From Candidatus Methylomirabilota bacterium (GTDB taxonomy: Bacteria > Methylomirabilota > Methylomirabilia > Rokubacteriales > DASRDR01): a DNA stretch of 56,069 nt. The notes beneath the pieces are model-generated. The model made no database searches, had not been told where the DNA came from, and saw only the letters and a program-made list of their open reading frames with translations. The translations under genes and the position numbers were made by a program. Every line of letters starts with the position of its first letter. Positions within the stretch are counted from its first letter, which is position 1. Location of the stretch: contig DASYQW010000222.1 in assembly GCA_036005065.1 (NCBI GenBank), positions 1 through 56,069 of the forward strand, in the 5' to 3' direction. This document shows positions 1 through 7,673 of the stretch, in pieces.

Positions 1-3
1 GCC

Positions 4-819
4 CTAGCCGACGATGTCTTCGCCGCCATCCACGCCCAGCACGTTCCCGGTCATCCAGTAGGTGCTGGAATGCGCGAAGGCGACGAGGGCGCGGGCGACA
101 TCCACGGGTGTCGTCAGGCGGCCACCGGGGTTCCGGGCCAGGGCGGCGGCCTTGATCTTGTCGGCGCCCGGGATCTTCTGGAGCGCCGGTGTGTCGGTCA
201 CGCCGGCCCGCACGGCGTTGACCGTGATCCCCCGAGGGGCCAGCTCCATGGCGAGCTGCCGAACGTGGGACTCGAGGGCAGCCTTGGCGCCGGAGACCGC
301 GCCGTAGTTCGGGAGGACGCGGGCGCCGCCGCCACTCGTCATGGCGAAGACGCGACCTCCCGACCCCATGAGCCCGCGGACGACGATGTCCTGCGTCCAG
401 TAGACGAGGGTGTGGGCCATCACGTCGAGGGTCATGTCCATCTGGTCCTTGGACACGGCTTCCTTGATGGGTTCGGCCAGGAACGGCTTGAGCGTGCCGA
501 AGGCGAGCGAGTGGAGCAGGACCCGGAGCTGTCCCGGCTCACCGCGGGTCTCGAGATGGCGCTGGAGAGCGTCGAGCACCTCGGTCCGGCGGTCGGGGTC
601 GGCGGCGTTGACGTTGAAGAACAGCGCCTCGCGGCCGCGCCGCCTGATCTCCCCGGCGATCCGCTCGGCGTTCGGGAGCGTCGCCTTGCGGTCGAGGTGG
701 ACACCGGCCACCGACATGCCGGCCTCGGCCAGGGCCAGGGCGGTCGCTTCGCCAAAGCCGGACGACGCGCCCAGGACCAGAGCCCAGCCGGACAGGTGGA
801 TCGGGGAGTCGGGGGTCAT
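4..819 (-). CDS. SDR oxidoreductase, FabL-like enoyl-ACP reductase candidate
   Basis: 271-aa classical Rossmann SDR. The cofactor motif GASSGFG lies at residues 17-23. The catalytic pair is Y172 and K179 with six residues between them (Y-x6-K) instead of the usual YxxxK. Y-x6-K is the hallmark of enoyl-ACP reductases FabI and FabL, and the stretch LLHSLAFGTLKPF (101-113) resembles the SIAF/SLAF segment of that group. The likely reaction is NAD(P)H-dependent reduction of enoyl-ACP or enoyl-CoA in the cytosol. The C-terminal TGNVLGVDGG motif is intact. A TTGTCA-18-TAGAAT promoter lies about 25 nt upstream. Family assignment as an SDR is firm; the enoyl reductase role is inferred from the Y-x6-K spacing. 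Confidence 0.85.
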   Translation of the reverse strand: MTPDSPIHLSGWALVLGASSGFGEATALALAEAGMSVAGVHLDRKATLPNAERIAGEIRRRGREALFFNVNAADPDRRTEVLDALQRHLETRGEPGQLRVLLHSLAFGTLKPFLAEPIKEAVSKDQMDMTLDVMAHTLVYWTQDIVVRGLMGSGGRVFAMTSGGGARVLPNYGAVSGAKAALESHVRQLAMELAPRGITVNAVRAGVTDTPALQKIPGADKIKAAALARNPGGRLTTPVDVARALVAFAHSSTYWMTGNVLGVDGGEDIVG

Positions 820-842
820 CGTGCTCGCCGCTCAGTCGCGCC

Positions 843-872
843 ATTCTACATCAGGCCCGCGCGTGCTGACAA
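843..872 (-). promoter_or_regulatory. sigma70-like promoter for the FabL-like SDR
   Basis: Reading the minus strand, TTGTCA (872-867) is followed after 18 nt by TAGAAT (848-843). The ATG of the SDR is at 819, giving a leader of roughly 15-20 nt. The spacing matches other promoters in this window. Confidence 0.5.
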
Positions 873-895
873 CGCAGAGGCGCCGGCGTGGAGGA

Positions 896-1270
896 TCAGG
901 TGAGGATACCGAGCAGCAACGCGAGAGCCACGAGGCCGATCCCGATCCACCGTCGCCGACGAAGCGCGACGGCGGCGATCACGCCGAGGGTGACGTGGAA
1001 GAGGGCGAGCCCCAGGTAGAAGTCGGTGAGCGCCATACCGGCCAGGTTCAACGCCACGAAGCCCACGCCGAGAGCCACCGGGACGCCGAGCAGGGGCGAT
1101 CGGGCGCCCAGGCCGAGGGCGACGAGGCAGAAGAGGTCGGCGAGGAGCAGCCACCGCGTGGCGGTCGGGCCCGGGAGGAGCCAGGCGAGCCGATCGAGCC
1201 ACGGGCGCGGCGGAAAGGCGTCGGTCGAGAGCGCCACCAGAAAGGTGAGGAGAGTCCCGGGCCGGATCAC
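896..1270 (-). CDS. small four-helix membrane protein, unknown function
   Basis: About 124 aa when started at GTG 1270-1268, which overlaps the TGA of the upstream TPR gene as GTGA; an ATG at 1327 would extend it 19 residues into that gene and is less likely. The protein is almost entirely hydrophobic, with about four predicted transmembrane helices separated by short loops and an Arg-rich segment (RRRRW) near the C terminus. I do not recognise the family. The translational coupling suggests it is co-expressed with the TPR membrane protein before it, and both are probably in the inner membrane. Confidence 0.65.
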   Translation of the reverse strand: MIRPGTLLTFLVALSTDAFPPRPWLDRLAWLLPGPTATRWLLLADLFCLVALGLGARSPLLGVPVALGVGFVALNLAGMALTDFYLGLALFHVTLGVIAAVALRRRRWIGIGLVALALLLGILT

Positions 1271-1965
1271 GGCCAGAGGCTTCGCGCGGCCAGCCGCCGC
1301 CGGAGCCAGCCGGCTCGCAGGCGCCACAGCCGCTCCTGGCGCCGCCTGAACCGTGGCGCGTCCCGGTAGACCCGGATGGCCTCGTCGAGCGCGGCCCGGG
1401 CCCGGCTCACCTGGTCGGTCGCGCGGTAGGCGCGGGCGAGTTTGTAGCGACCCTCCACGCTGGAAGCATGCAGAGCGGTGAACTCCTCGAGGTGAGGGAC
1501 GGCCCGGGCGGCCTCGCCCCGCCGGAGGTGGTAATTGGCGAGCGCCAGATGCGGCTCCCCGTAGCGGAGCTTGGGATCGAGGGCGAGCGCCTGCTCGATG
1601 AGGGGGCGGCCACCCGCGAGGTCGCCGAGGCCCAGTCGAGCGGCGCCGAGGTAGTAGAGGACTTCGGGGGCGTCCGGCACGCGGGCGGCGGCCGCCTCCA
1701 GGTGTGGCAGGGCTCGGGCCGGCCGGCCCGCCTCGACCAGGAGGCGACCGAGGTCACTCTGGGCCGCCGCGTCGTGGGGGTTCGTGCGTACGGTCCGGTC
1801 GAGCTCCCGGATCGTTCGCCACCGCTCGAAGGCTTCTGGGATGCGGAAGAGTCGCCCGGTCAGGTACCCGTAGGTGCCGCCGGTGAGCAGGAGCACCACC
1901 AGGAGGGAGAGAAGGGGTTGCCCCGTGAGCCAGGACAGGACCGCCAGGAGGAGCAGCTTTTCCAC
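1267..1965 (-). CDS. membrane-anchored TPR protein
   Basis: Begins best at GTG 1965 (VEKLLLLAVLSWL), giving about 232 aa; an ATG at 2127 would run into the divergent CinA-like gene and adds low-complexity Arg-rich sequence. The N terminus has two hydrophobic segments (about residues 3-35), then TPR-like helices: DPKLRYGEPHLALANYHLRR and EGRYKLARAYRATD fit the TPR pattern. This is likely a scaffold with its TPR domain on one face of the cytoplasmic membrane. It is followed by a GTGA-coupled small membrane protein and is divergent from the gene at 2075. Confidence 0.7.
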   Translation of the reverse strand: MEKLLLLAVLSWLTGQPLLSLLVVLLLTGGTYGYLTGRLFRIPEAFERWRTIRELDRTVRTNPHDAAAQSDLGRLLVEAGRPARALPHLEAAAARVPDAPEVLYYLGAARLGLGDLAGGRPLIEQALALDPKLRYGEPHLALANYHLRRGEAARAVPHLEEFTALHASSVEGRYKLARAYRATDQVSRARAALDEAIRVYRDAPRFRRRQERLWRLRAGWLRRRLAARSLWP

Positions 1966-2024
1966 GACCTGACGATACCGATCGACCCCCGGGTGCTGCA
2001 AGCGCACGCTGGCGACGCGTCGCC

Positions 2025-2054
2025 TTGCCCCGCCCGTCGCGCTCTGAGTACAAT
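2025..2054 (+). promoter_or_regulatory. promoter for the CinA/MoaB-like gene
   Basis: TTGCCC (2025-2030), 18-nt spacer, TACAAT (2049-2054), then ATG at 2075. It lies in the 109-nt gap between divergent starts at 1965 (minus) and 2075 (plus). Confidence 0.45.
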
Positions 2055-2074
2055 CACGCCTGACGGGTCGCAGC

Positions 2075-2803
2075 ATGGCGAACACCGCCGGCATCATCCT
2101 GATCGGTAACGAGCTTCTCTCGGGCAAGGTCGTGGACGCGAATGCGACCTACCTCTGTCGTCAGTTCCGGGATCTCGGGGTAGACGTCCGCAAGGTCTCG
2201 GTGATCCCCGACGAGGTGGAGCTCATCGCCCGCGAGGTCCGCGAGTTCCACCAGGTCTACACCTGGGTCTTCACGTCGGGGGGCGTGGGCCCGACCCATG
2301 ACGACGTCACGATCGAGGGAATCGCCCGGGGGCTCGGAGTCGGAGTGGTCCGGCACCCGGCTCTGGTTGCACGCCTCGGCCAGCTCTACCAGGGTAGGGT
2401 CAACGAGGCGCGCCTCAAGATGGCTGAGATCCCCGAGGGCGCCGAGCTGCTGGCCGAGGACGCCTTGATCGTGCCGGTGCTCGCCATCGAGAACGTGTTC
2501 ATTTTCCCCGGCGTGCCCGAAATCTTCCGCCAGAAGTTCGACGCGATCAAGGAGCGCTTCCGCGAGCGCCCGTTCATCCTCCGGAGCGTCTACGTCCGGA
2601 TTGGCGAGGGCACACTGGCCGAGCACCTGAACGCGATGCTGCGGGAGTTCCCCCAGCTCTTGTGTGGCTCCTATCCCGAGTTCTCGAACCCCGAGTACAA
2701 GGTCCGGGTGACGTTGGAATCGAAGGAGCCGGACTACCTCGAGCAGGCCCTCGCCTATCTCCTCGGCCGGCTGCCTGGCGAGGTCGTCGTCCGCATCCAG
2801 TAG
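2075..2803 (+). CDS. molybdopterin-binding (MoaB/CinA N-terminal type) domain protein
   Basis: 242 aa. The N-terminal two thirds form a MoCF-biosynthesis fold: IILIGNELLSGKVVDANATY at the start and TSGGVGPTHDDVT at about 69-81 are diagnostic of the MoaB/MogA/CinA family. It lacks the C-terminal nicotinamide-nucleotide amidase domain of full CinA (about 420 aa), so it is a stand-alone version. These proteins bind molybdopterin-like ligands or hydrolyse ADP-ribose and related nucleotides; the substrate here is not evident. MoeA, XdhC, MoaD-like, MoeB-like and a molybdenum hydroxylase operon elsewhere in the window make a cofactor role plausible. Confidence 0.8.
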   Translation: MANTAGIILIGNELLSGKVVDANATYLCRQFRDLGVDVRKVSVIPDEVELIAREVREFHQVYTWVFTSGGVGPTHDDVTIEGIARGLGVGVVRHPALVARLGQLYQGRVNEARLKMAEIPEGAELLAEDALIVPVLAIENVFIFPGVPEIFRQKFDAIKERFRERPFILRSVYVRIGEGTLAEHLNAMLREFPQLLCGSYPEFSNPEYKVRVTLESKEPDYLEQALAYLLGRLPGEVVVRIQ

Positions 2804-2871
2804 ATCATCAGAGGGGGCCTCTGCGGCCTCCGAAGCCTCCCCCAGGACCGTTGCGGCGGCAGAGCCGCCGC
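2804..2871 (+). repeat. stop-anchored two-hairpin element, diverged copy
   Basis: Seven nt after the TAG of the CinA-like gene, GGGGG (2813-2817) can pair with CCCCC of the segment ending near 2843. A perfect 8-bp hairpin follows: GCGGCGGC (2853-2860), loop aga, GCCGCCGC (2864-2871). The order stop, G-rich hairpin, GC palindrome with a three-base purine loop matches the elements at 10496, 30295 and 56005. The first hairpin is imperfect here. Confidence 0.45.
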
Positions 2872-2945
2872 TCGGAGCGGACACCAACCCGCGCGGCTGG
2901 CCGAGCCCGGGCGCGTGGGTTGTCCGAGAGGCTCTCGGTCCGGGG

Positions 2946-3755
2946 TCAGCGTGCGTCCCAGCCCGGGACGTGGGTTGCCAGGAAGCGCTCCCAGACTTCC
3001 CAGTACGCCTCACCGCCGACCAGGAACGTGTCGTTGTGGCGGGCCCCCGCGATCCGGTGGAAGGCCTTGGGATCGGGGGCAGCCTCGAAGACGGCCCGCC
3101 CGTGCCGGAACGGCACAACTTCGTCGGCGTCGCCGTGGAGGACTAGAATGGGGGCGCGCACCTGGCCCATCCGGCCGAGGGTGTCGTAGCGGGTGCGGAA
3201 GAGGTAGCCCGCGCCGGGCAGGGTCAGATTGGCCATCGCCTGGACCGAGGTGAAAGGCGTTTCCAGAATGAGGGCCGCCGGCGGATCCTCGACGGCGAGG
3301 ACCGCGGCGACGGCGGCGCCGAGGGAGCGGCCGAAATAGACGACGGGTTCGTCGCGCCGGAGCGCGTGACGGCGGAGCCAGGCTCGGAAGGCCCGGGCGT
3401 CGCGATAGGTCCCGGCTTCCGAGGGAACGCCCTGGCTCTCGCCGTAGCCCCGGTAGTCGAAGAGGAGGGTGCCCGCCCCGAGGCGGTCATGGAGAAGCCG
3501 GAGGTTCTCCACCCGGTGGGAGATGTTGCCCCCATTGCCGTGGCACCACAACACGGTCACCGGCCGCCGGCCCGGGACGTACCAGCCGTGGAGGCCGACG
3601 CCGTCCTCCGCGACCAGCCGGATCTCCTCGAAGGCGAGTCCGTAATCTCCCGGGGTTGCCTCGAGGCGACGTGTGGGGTAGTAGATAAAGGATCGCTCGA
3701 CGGCGCTCCCGCACCCCGTGAGCAGAGCCAGGGTCGTGACGACGGCAGCCCGCAC
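2946..3755 (-). CDS. alpha/beta-hydrolase lipoprotein (S33 family)
   Basis: About 269 aa from GTG 3755. This start exposes a lipoprotein signal (VRAAVVTTLALLTGC, lipobox LTGC); an ATG at 3824 adds 23 residues that hide the signal. The alpha/beta-hydrolase core contains an HGNGGN oxyanion loop, LLFDYRGYGES, the nucleophile elbow GRSLGA, Asp in HGDADEVV and His in GARHND, so the Ser-Asp-His triad is complete. It resembles the BEM46/ABHD13-type hydrolases. It is probably a membrane-anchored esterase or acyl hydrolase in the cell envelope; the substrate is unknown. A TACAAT box at 3767-3762 sits only 6 nt before the GTG, so the mRNA may be leaderless. Confidence 0.8.
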   Translation of the reverse strand: MRAAVVTTLALLTGCGSAVERSFIYYPTRRLEATPGDYGLAFEEIRLVAEDGVGLHGWYVPGRRPVTVLWCHGNGGNISHRVENLRLLHDRLGAGTLLFDYRGYGESQGVPSEAGTYRDARAFRAWLRRHALRRDEPVVYFGRSLGAAVAAVLAVEDPPAALILETPFTSVQAMANLTLPGAGYLFRTRYDTLGRMGQVRAPILVLHGDADEVVPFRHGRAVFEAAPDPKAFHRIAGARHNDTFLVGGEAYWEVWERFLATHVPGWDAR

Positions 3756-3847
3756 GCGGTCATTGTAGCCGAGCCGACCCGGAAAGGGGCAGCCCGCCCG
3801 CGGGCGCACGGGGGCCCGGGACACCGGGAGGCCGACAGGAGGTCGTC

Positions 3848-4240
3848 GTGACGCACACTATGAGGTGGACGGTGCTCTGGCTCCTCGTCGCCATCGCCGC
3901 GCTGACTCCCAGCCCGGCGTCGGCCCTCTGCGCCATCGAGGGCAAGCTCGAGATGGTCCGGCTGAACCTCGACGAGACACTCGCCTTCGTCGTGCACGTC
4001 CGGCAGCCGCGGGGCGTGGTGCCGAATGCCTTCCACGTCGAGCGGACGCCTAACGGCGGGCTGGGCGACATCCCCGTGCTCATCCAGCTCCTGAACCTGG
4101 CGAATCCTGACAAGGCGACGATTCTGGCTGTGGGCGATGCCGCGTCCTGTCCCGACGCCGCGGAGGTCGAGCGAGCCAGGGCCGACAACAAGGCGGCCTA
4201 CTCGGGGCGTCTCCTCCGGGTGTTCGTCAAGTACCGCTGA
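3848..4240 (+). CDS. small secreted protein, unknown function
   Basis: 130 aa with a clear Sec signal peptide (positive MTHTMRW, hydrophobic VLWLLVAIAAL, cleavage near PASA-LC at about residue 26). The mature part has two Cys residues that could form a disulfide and no recognised domain. It diverges from the hydrolase lipoprotein, separated by under 100 nt. The next gene has its own strong promoter, so this one is probably monocistronic. Its compact size and conserved-looking hydrophobic pattern argue it is real. Confidence 0.6.
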   Translation: MTHTMRWTVLWLLVAIAALTPSPASALCAIEGKLEMVRLNLDETLAFVVHVRQPRGVVPNAFHVERTPNGGLGDIPVLIQLLNLANPDKATILAVGDAASCPDAAEVERARADNKAAYSGRLLRVFVKYR

Positions 4241-4258
4241 GCCGCTGTGATGCATTTC

Positions 4259-4288
4259 TTGACATCCCCCGGATGCTCTCCGTAAACT
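4259..4288 (+). promoter_or_regulatory. strong sigma70-like promoter for the TPR/CsgG/kinase operon
   Basis: TTGACA (4259-4264), 18-nt spacer, TAAACT (4283-4288). The GTG start of the next gene is at 4301, so transcription would begin only a few nt upstream of it. Confidence 0.6.
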
Positions 4289-4300
4289 AACCGGTCTGCA

Positions 4301-5635
4301 GTGAGACCCGGGAGGGCTTCCGTGGGCGCTCGGCCGAGATCCTGGAGGGTCATCCTCCGCCGGGACGCGCCCGGCGAGAGGGGGGCCCTTGCCCCGCGAT
4401 ACGGCGTCGCGGCCGCCTGGCGATCCCTCGTGGCCGGGGCGCTGCTGATCGGCTCCGGGTTTGTCTCCGCGGCCGACGCGACCCCCCTCAGCAAGCCCGA
4501 GGTCGTCAAGCTCATCCGGAAGAACGTCCAGGAGCGACGGCTGCTGGCCGTCGTGCGAGAGCTCGGAATCGACTTCAAGATGACCGCGGAGATCACGGAC
4601 GAGCTCCGGGCCGCCGGCGCCACGCCGACGCTGGTTCAGGCGCTTCAGGCCCTCGCCTGGGGGGAGGGGACCGTCGCGCCCGGCGGGAGTCCCCCGGGCC
4701 TCCTGCCCTCGGCCCCGGCTCCTGCCGGCGCCGCGCCTCCGGCCTCCTCGGTCGCCGTGGCCCCCTCTCCCCCGGCGCCCGCTCCCGCCGCGGCCACAGC
4801 CTCGGTCCCCTCGGTCGCCGCCGCCCCCGTGCCGGCTCCCGCTCCGGCCGCCGCGCCTCCTCCGGCGCCGACCCCGCCCGCGACTGCCACCCGACCGGTG
4901 TCCAGCGAGGCCGAGGAGCCGCGGGAAGAGACGAAGCCGGGGCACCCTCTGGAGCCGCCGCCTGCCGCCGCCTTGCCCAAGGGGGCGGCCGAGACCATGG
5001 CCGCCCTGATTCTGGGACCGCCGCCACCGCCGCCGCCGCCCATTGCGTCACCGGCCCGGGTGCCCGTGATGACCACGGCCCTGCCACCGGCGGGCATCCC
5101 GGCGCCCGCGCCCACAGCCCCGGCTCCCGAAGCCCCGCCGGCGGCCGAGGCTCCCAGCCGGTGGGAGCTGGTGCGCCCGCTCCTCGAGAAGGCCCAGACG
5201 CTCGCCACCGAGGGCGACATTCGTGGCGCCCAGACGCTCGTCGTCAGGGCCATGGAAATCGACCCCGGCGAGCCGCAGGTCTGGAAGGCCTTCAAGGGGA
5301 TCGAAGCCGACCTCCTCGCCCGCGCGGAGACGTTCCTGGCCGACGGCCAGCTTCCCCGCGCCCTCCGCGAGTTCCAGTTCGTGATCCGGGCCAACCCGGA
5401 GTCCGCCCTCGGGCACAACGGTGTCGGCCTCGCCCTCTTGCAGCTCAAGAACTACGACGAGGCGGTGGCGGCCTTCGAGCGAGCGCTCTCCCTCGACTCC
5501 GCGAACGCCCGGTATCGGCAGGCGCTGACGCGGGCGCGAAGCCTGCAGAGGGCCTCCAAGGCGCTCGAGCGGACCGGGCAGGAGAACCTGAAGGAGATGC
5601 TCGGCGACCAACCCGGGAAGAAGAAAGGACCCTGA
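4301..5635 (+). CDS. exported Pro/Ala-rich protein with TPR domain
   Basis: 444 aa from GTG 4301. A long basic N-region precedes a hydrophobic segment (SLVAGALLIGSGFVSAADA, about residues 42-60), probably a signal peptide. Residues about 64-115 form a small helical domain (LRAAGATPTLVQALQAL). Residues about 120-285 are a low-complexity Pro/Ala linker including a poly-Pro run. The C-terminal 150 residues contain TPR units (ALREFQFVIRANPESALGHN, YDEAVAAFERALSLDSANAR). It is the first gene of an operon with a TPR-CsgG lipoprotein two codons downstream and a Ser/Thr kinase. It probably acts as an extracytoplasmic scaffold for the other two. Confidence 0.8.
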   Translation: MRPGRASVGARPRSWRVILRRDAPGERGALAPRYGVAAAWRSLVAGALLIGSGFVSAADATPLSKPEVVKLIRKNVQERRLLAVVRELGIDFKMTAEITDELRAAGATPTLVQALQALAWGEGTVAPGGSPPGLLPSAPAPAGAAPPASSVAVAPSPPAPAPAAATASVPSVAAAPVPAPAPAAAPPPAPTPPATATRPVSSEAEEPREETKPGHPLEPPPAAALPKGAAETMAALILGPPPPPPPPIASPARVPVMTTALPPAGIPAPAPTAPAPEAPPAAEAPSRWELVRPLLEKAQTLATEGDIRGAQTLVVRAMEIDPGEPQVWKAFKGIEADLLARAETFLADGQLPRALREFQFVIRANPESALGHNGVGLALLQLKNYDEAVAAFERALSLDSANARYRQALTRARSLQRASKALERTGQENLKEMLGDQPGKKKGP

Positions 5636-5637
5636 CG

Positions 5638-7626
5638 ATGGCGAGGTGGCGGACACACAGCCGAGTCGGGCTCGTGGCGATAGTGGCGCTCTGGCTGGCG
5701 GGATGTGCCGCCGGGGGAGCGGACTTCGAGCTGGGGCAGAAGTTATCGGGCCAGCAGAAGTGGGATGAGGCGATCCGCGCCTACGAGCAGGCCCTGCAGA
5801 AGGAGCCCGACAACGCCCAGTACAAGACCGCGCTGGCCCAGACGCGCGCGGGCGCCGCTCAGGAGCAGCTTCGGGGCGCCACCGCGGTGGCCGGCGCGAT
5901 GAATCGGCTCCCCGAGATCGACCAAGGACTGGCGGCGGTGGAGCGCGCGCTCAAGTACGATCCGGGACACGCTCCGTCCCTCCAGTTCCAGGCGACGCTG
6001 CGCGAGCGTCGAACGGCGCTGGCTCGCCAGGTCGAGCAGCTTCTCGCCGAGGGGCGCGGGAACGCGCAGCGCGAGGAATGGGCGGAGGCCGAGCAGGCCG
6101 CCGTCCGGGCGCTCGCCATCGACCCCGGCAATGCGGTCGCCACCCGCCAGCGGGCGGAGGCGATCCGGGGGGCGATCGACCGAAGCCTCCGGCTGGCGAC
6201 CCAGGCGGAGGCCGCCGAGGAGTGGCGTGAGGCGGCGCGGCACCTGGAGGAAGCGCTCGGGCGCGATCCGTCGAACGAGGGGATCCAGTCGCGCCTGAAG
6301 ACGGCTCGCGAGCGCGACAGCCTCGCCTACTACATGGGTCGCGCCAGCCGGCTGGAGGCGGAAGGCCAGCCCGAGAAGGCCTTCTGGTTCCTGCGGGCCG
6401 CGGCCAAGTACTGGCCCAACGACGTGCGTCTCCGCGACAGCATGGAACGGGTGGCCCGAGAGGGACGCCGACGGTACTACGCGGAGGCCCTCCGGCGCGC
6501 GGAGAACGACGACTGGGGTAAAGTCTACGCGGCCCTCGGGCAGTCGCTGCAAGCCTTCGGCCCCGCCGCCGGCGTCGACTCCCAGCTCCGCGGGGTGACC
6601 CGGGAGCTGACGGCCAAGCTCTACGAGCGGGCCCTCGAATTCGAGAACCAGAAGATGTGGGGCAACACGTTTCTCTGGTTCCAGACCCTCCAGCAGGTCG
6701 ATCCGCTCTATCGCGACGTCGCGAACAAGGTCGAGCAGACGCGCGAGAAGCTCCTGGATCGGGCATCCTTGAAGATCGCCGTGCTCGAGCTGGAGGCGCC
6801 CAAGGCGGCGCCCGACGCGGGGTCGATCGTCTCGGGCAGCATCGTGACCAATCTCTTCAAGCTCGGGCGGAAGGATTTCCGGGTGATCGAGCGGGAGGCG
6901 CTCCAGTCGATCATCAAGGAGATCTCGATCGGCCAGGCCGGCGTCCTCGACGTGGAGACGGCCAAGGAGATCGGGAAGATCGCCGGCATCGACGTCATCC
7001 TCGTCGGACGCGTGCTGCAGTACAAGGTGGACCAGAACGAAGCCGAAGGGCGGAAGACGGTCACGGTCCAGGTGGGGTCGCGGACGGTCCCCAACCCCGC
7101 CTACGAGATCCACCTCGCCCAGGTCCGCGAAGGGCGGAAGAAGGCTGCGGACGGGGTGCCGCCCCAGACCATCCAGGAGCCGGTCCACCAGCTGTTCACC
7201 TATCGCGTGGGCACGGTGACGGCGGTCGGCTACGTGAGCGTGTCCTTCCGGCTGGTCGGAGTCGAGCGCGGCGAGATCCTCCTGGCCGAGAAGATCGACG
7301 AGCAGGAGACCTTCAAGCAGGACTTCTCCGAGGGCGTCGAGGCGGCCGGCATCCAGGCGGTGGCGAAGAACGCGCCCATTCCGACCGAAGTGCTCAACCG
7401 GGTCACCGAGAAGGTCGTGGTCAACATCGTCCGGCTGATCGCCAGGCACTACGGCAGCCGGCAGGAGTACTACCTGAACGCGGGCCGCGAGCTTCAGCGG
7501 CGACGGCAGTTCACCCGGGCGGTCGAGGAATACATGAACTGCACCGCGAGCGCGGAGCTGGAGCGGACCGGGGAGCAATTCGCCGCTCTCGCCAAGAATC
7601 ACATCGAGGACCTCCTGCGCCAGTAG
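5638..7626 (+). CDS. TPR-CsgG lipoprotein
   Basis: 662 aa from ATG 5638, two nt after the preceding TGA. The open frame continues far upstream, but this ATG gives a classic lipoprotein signal ending LWLAGC (C23). Residues about 30-370 are TPR-like helical repeats (WDEAIRAYEQALQKEPDNAQ, EWREAARHLEEALGRDPSNE). From about residue 377 a CsgG-type domain begins: LKIAVLEL, GSIVTNLFKL, FRVIEREALQSIIKE, EIGKIAGIDVILVGRVLQY. In curli systems CsgG forms the outer-membrane secretion pore. Here no curli subunit is present, and TPR fusions of this type are common in large soil and myxobacterial genomes. The role is probably envelope assembly; the partner is unknown. Confidence 0.85.
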   Translation: MARWRTHSRVGLVAIVALWLAGCAAGGADFELGQKLSGQQKWDEAIRAYEQALQKEPDNAQYKTALAQTRAGAAQEQLRGATAVAGAMNRLPEIDQGLAAVERALKYDPGHAPSLQFQATLRERRTALARQVEQLLAEGRGNAQREEWAEAEQAAVRALAIDPGNAVATRQRAEAIRGAIDRSLRLATQAEAAEEWREAARHLEEALGRDPSNEGIQSRLKTARERDSLAYYMGRASRLEAEGQPEKAFWFLRAAAKYWPNDVRLRDSMERVAREGRRRYYAEALRRAENDDWGKVYAALGQSLQAFGPAAGVDSQLRGVTRELTAKLYERALEFENQKMWGNTFLWFQTLQQVDPLYRDVANKVEQTREKLLDRASLKIAVLELEAPKAAPDAGSIVSGSIVTNLFKLGRKDFRVIEREALQSIIKEISIGQAGVLDVETAKEIGKIAGIDVILVGRVLQYKVDQNEAEGRKTVTVQVGSRTVPNPAYEIHLAQVREGRKKAADGVPPQTIQEPVHQLFTYRVGTVTAVGYVSVSFRLVGVERGEILLAEKIDEQETFKQDFSEGVEAAGIQAVAKNAPIPTEVLNRVTEKVVVNIVRLIARHYGSRQEYYLNAGRELQRRRQFTRAVEEYMNCTASAELERTGEQFAALAKNHIEDLLRQ

Positions 7627-7673
7627 GGGCCCGGGGCGGACCGCCAGGTGAGCCCCGCGAGCACGAGGTTCCG

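Noticed and set aside
5161-5637. Extending the CsgG protein upstream to 5161
   Set aside because: That part is antiphase to the TPR protein in another frame; the lipoprotein signal begins at ATG 5638.
5743-7602. A 619-aa open frame on the minus strand over the CsgG gene
   Set aside because: It is antisense to a gene with clear lipoprotein, TPR and CsgG motifs; high GC makes long shadow frames. Frames at 7599-9803 and 22617-24833 (minus) were rejected on the same ground.
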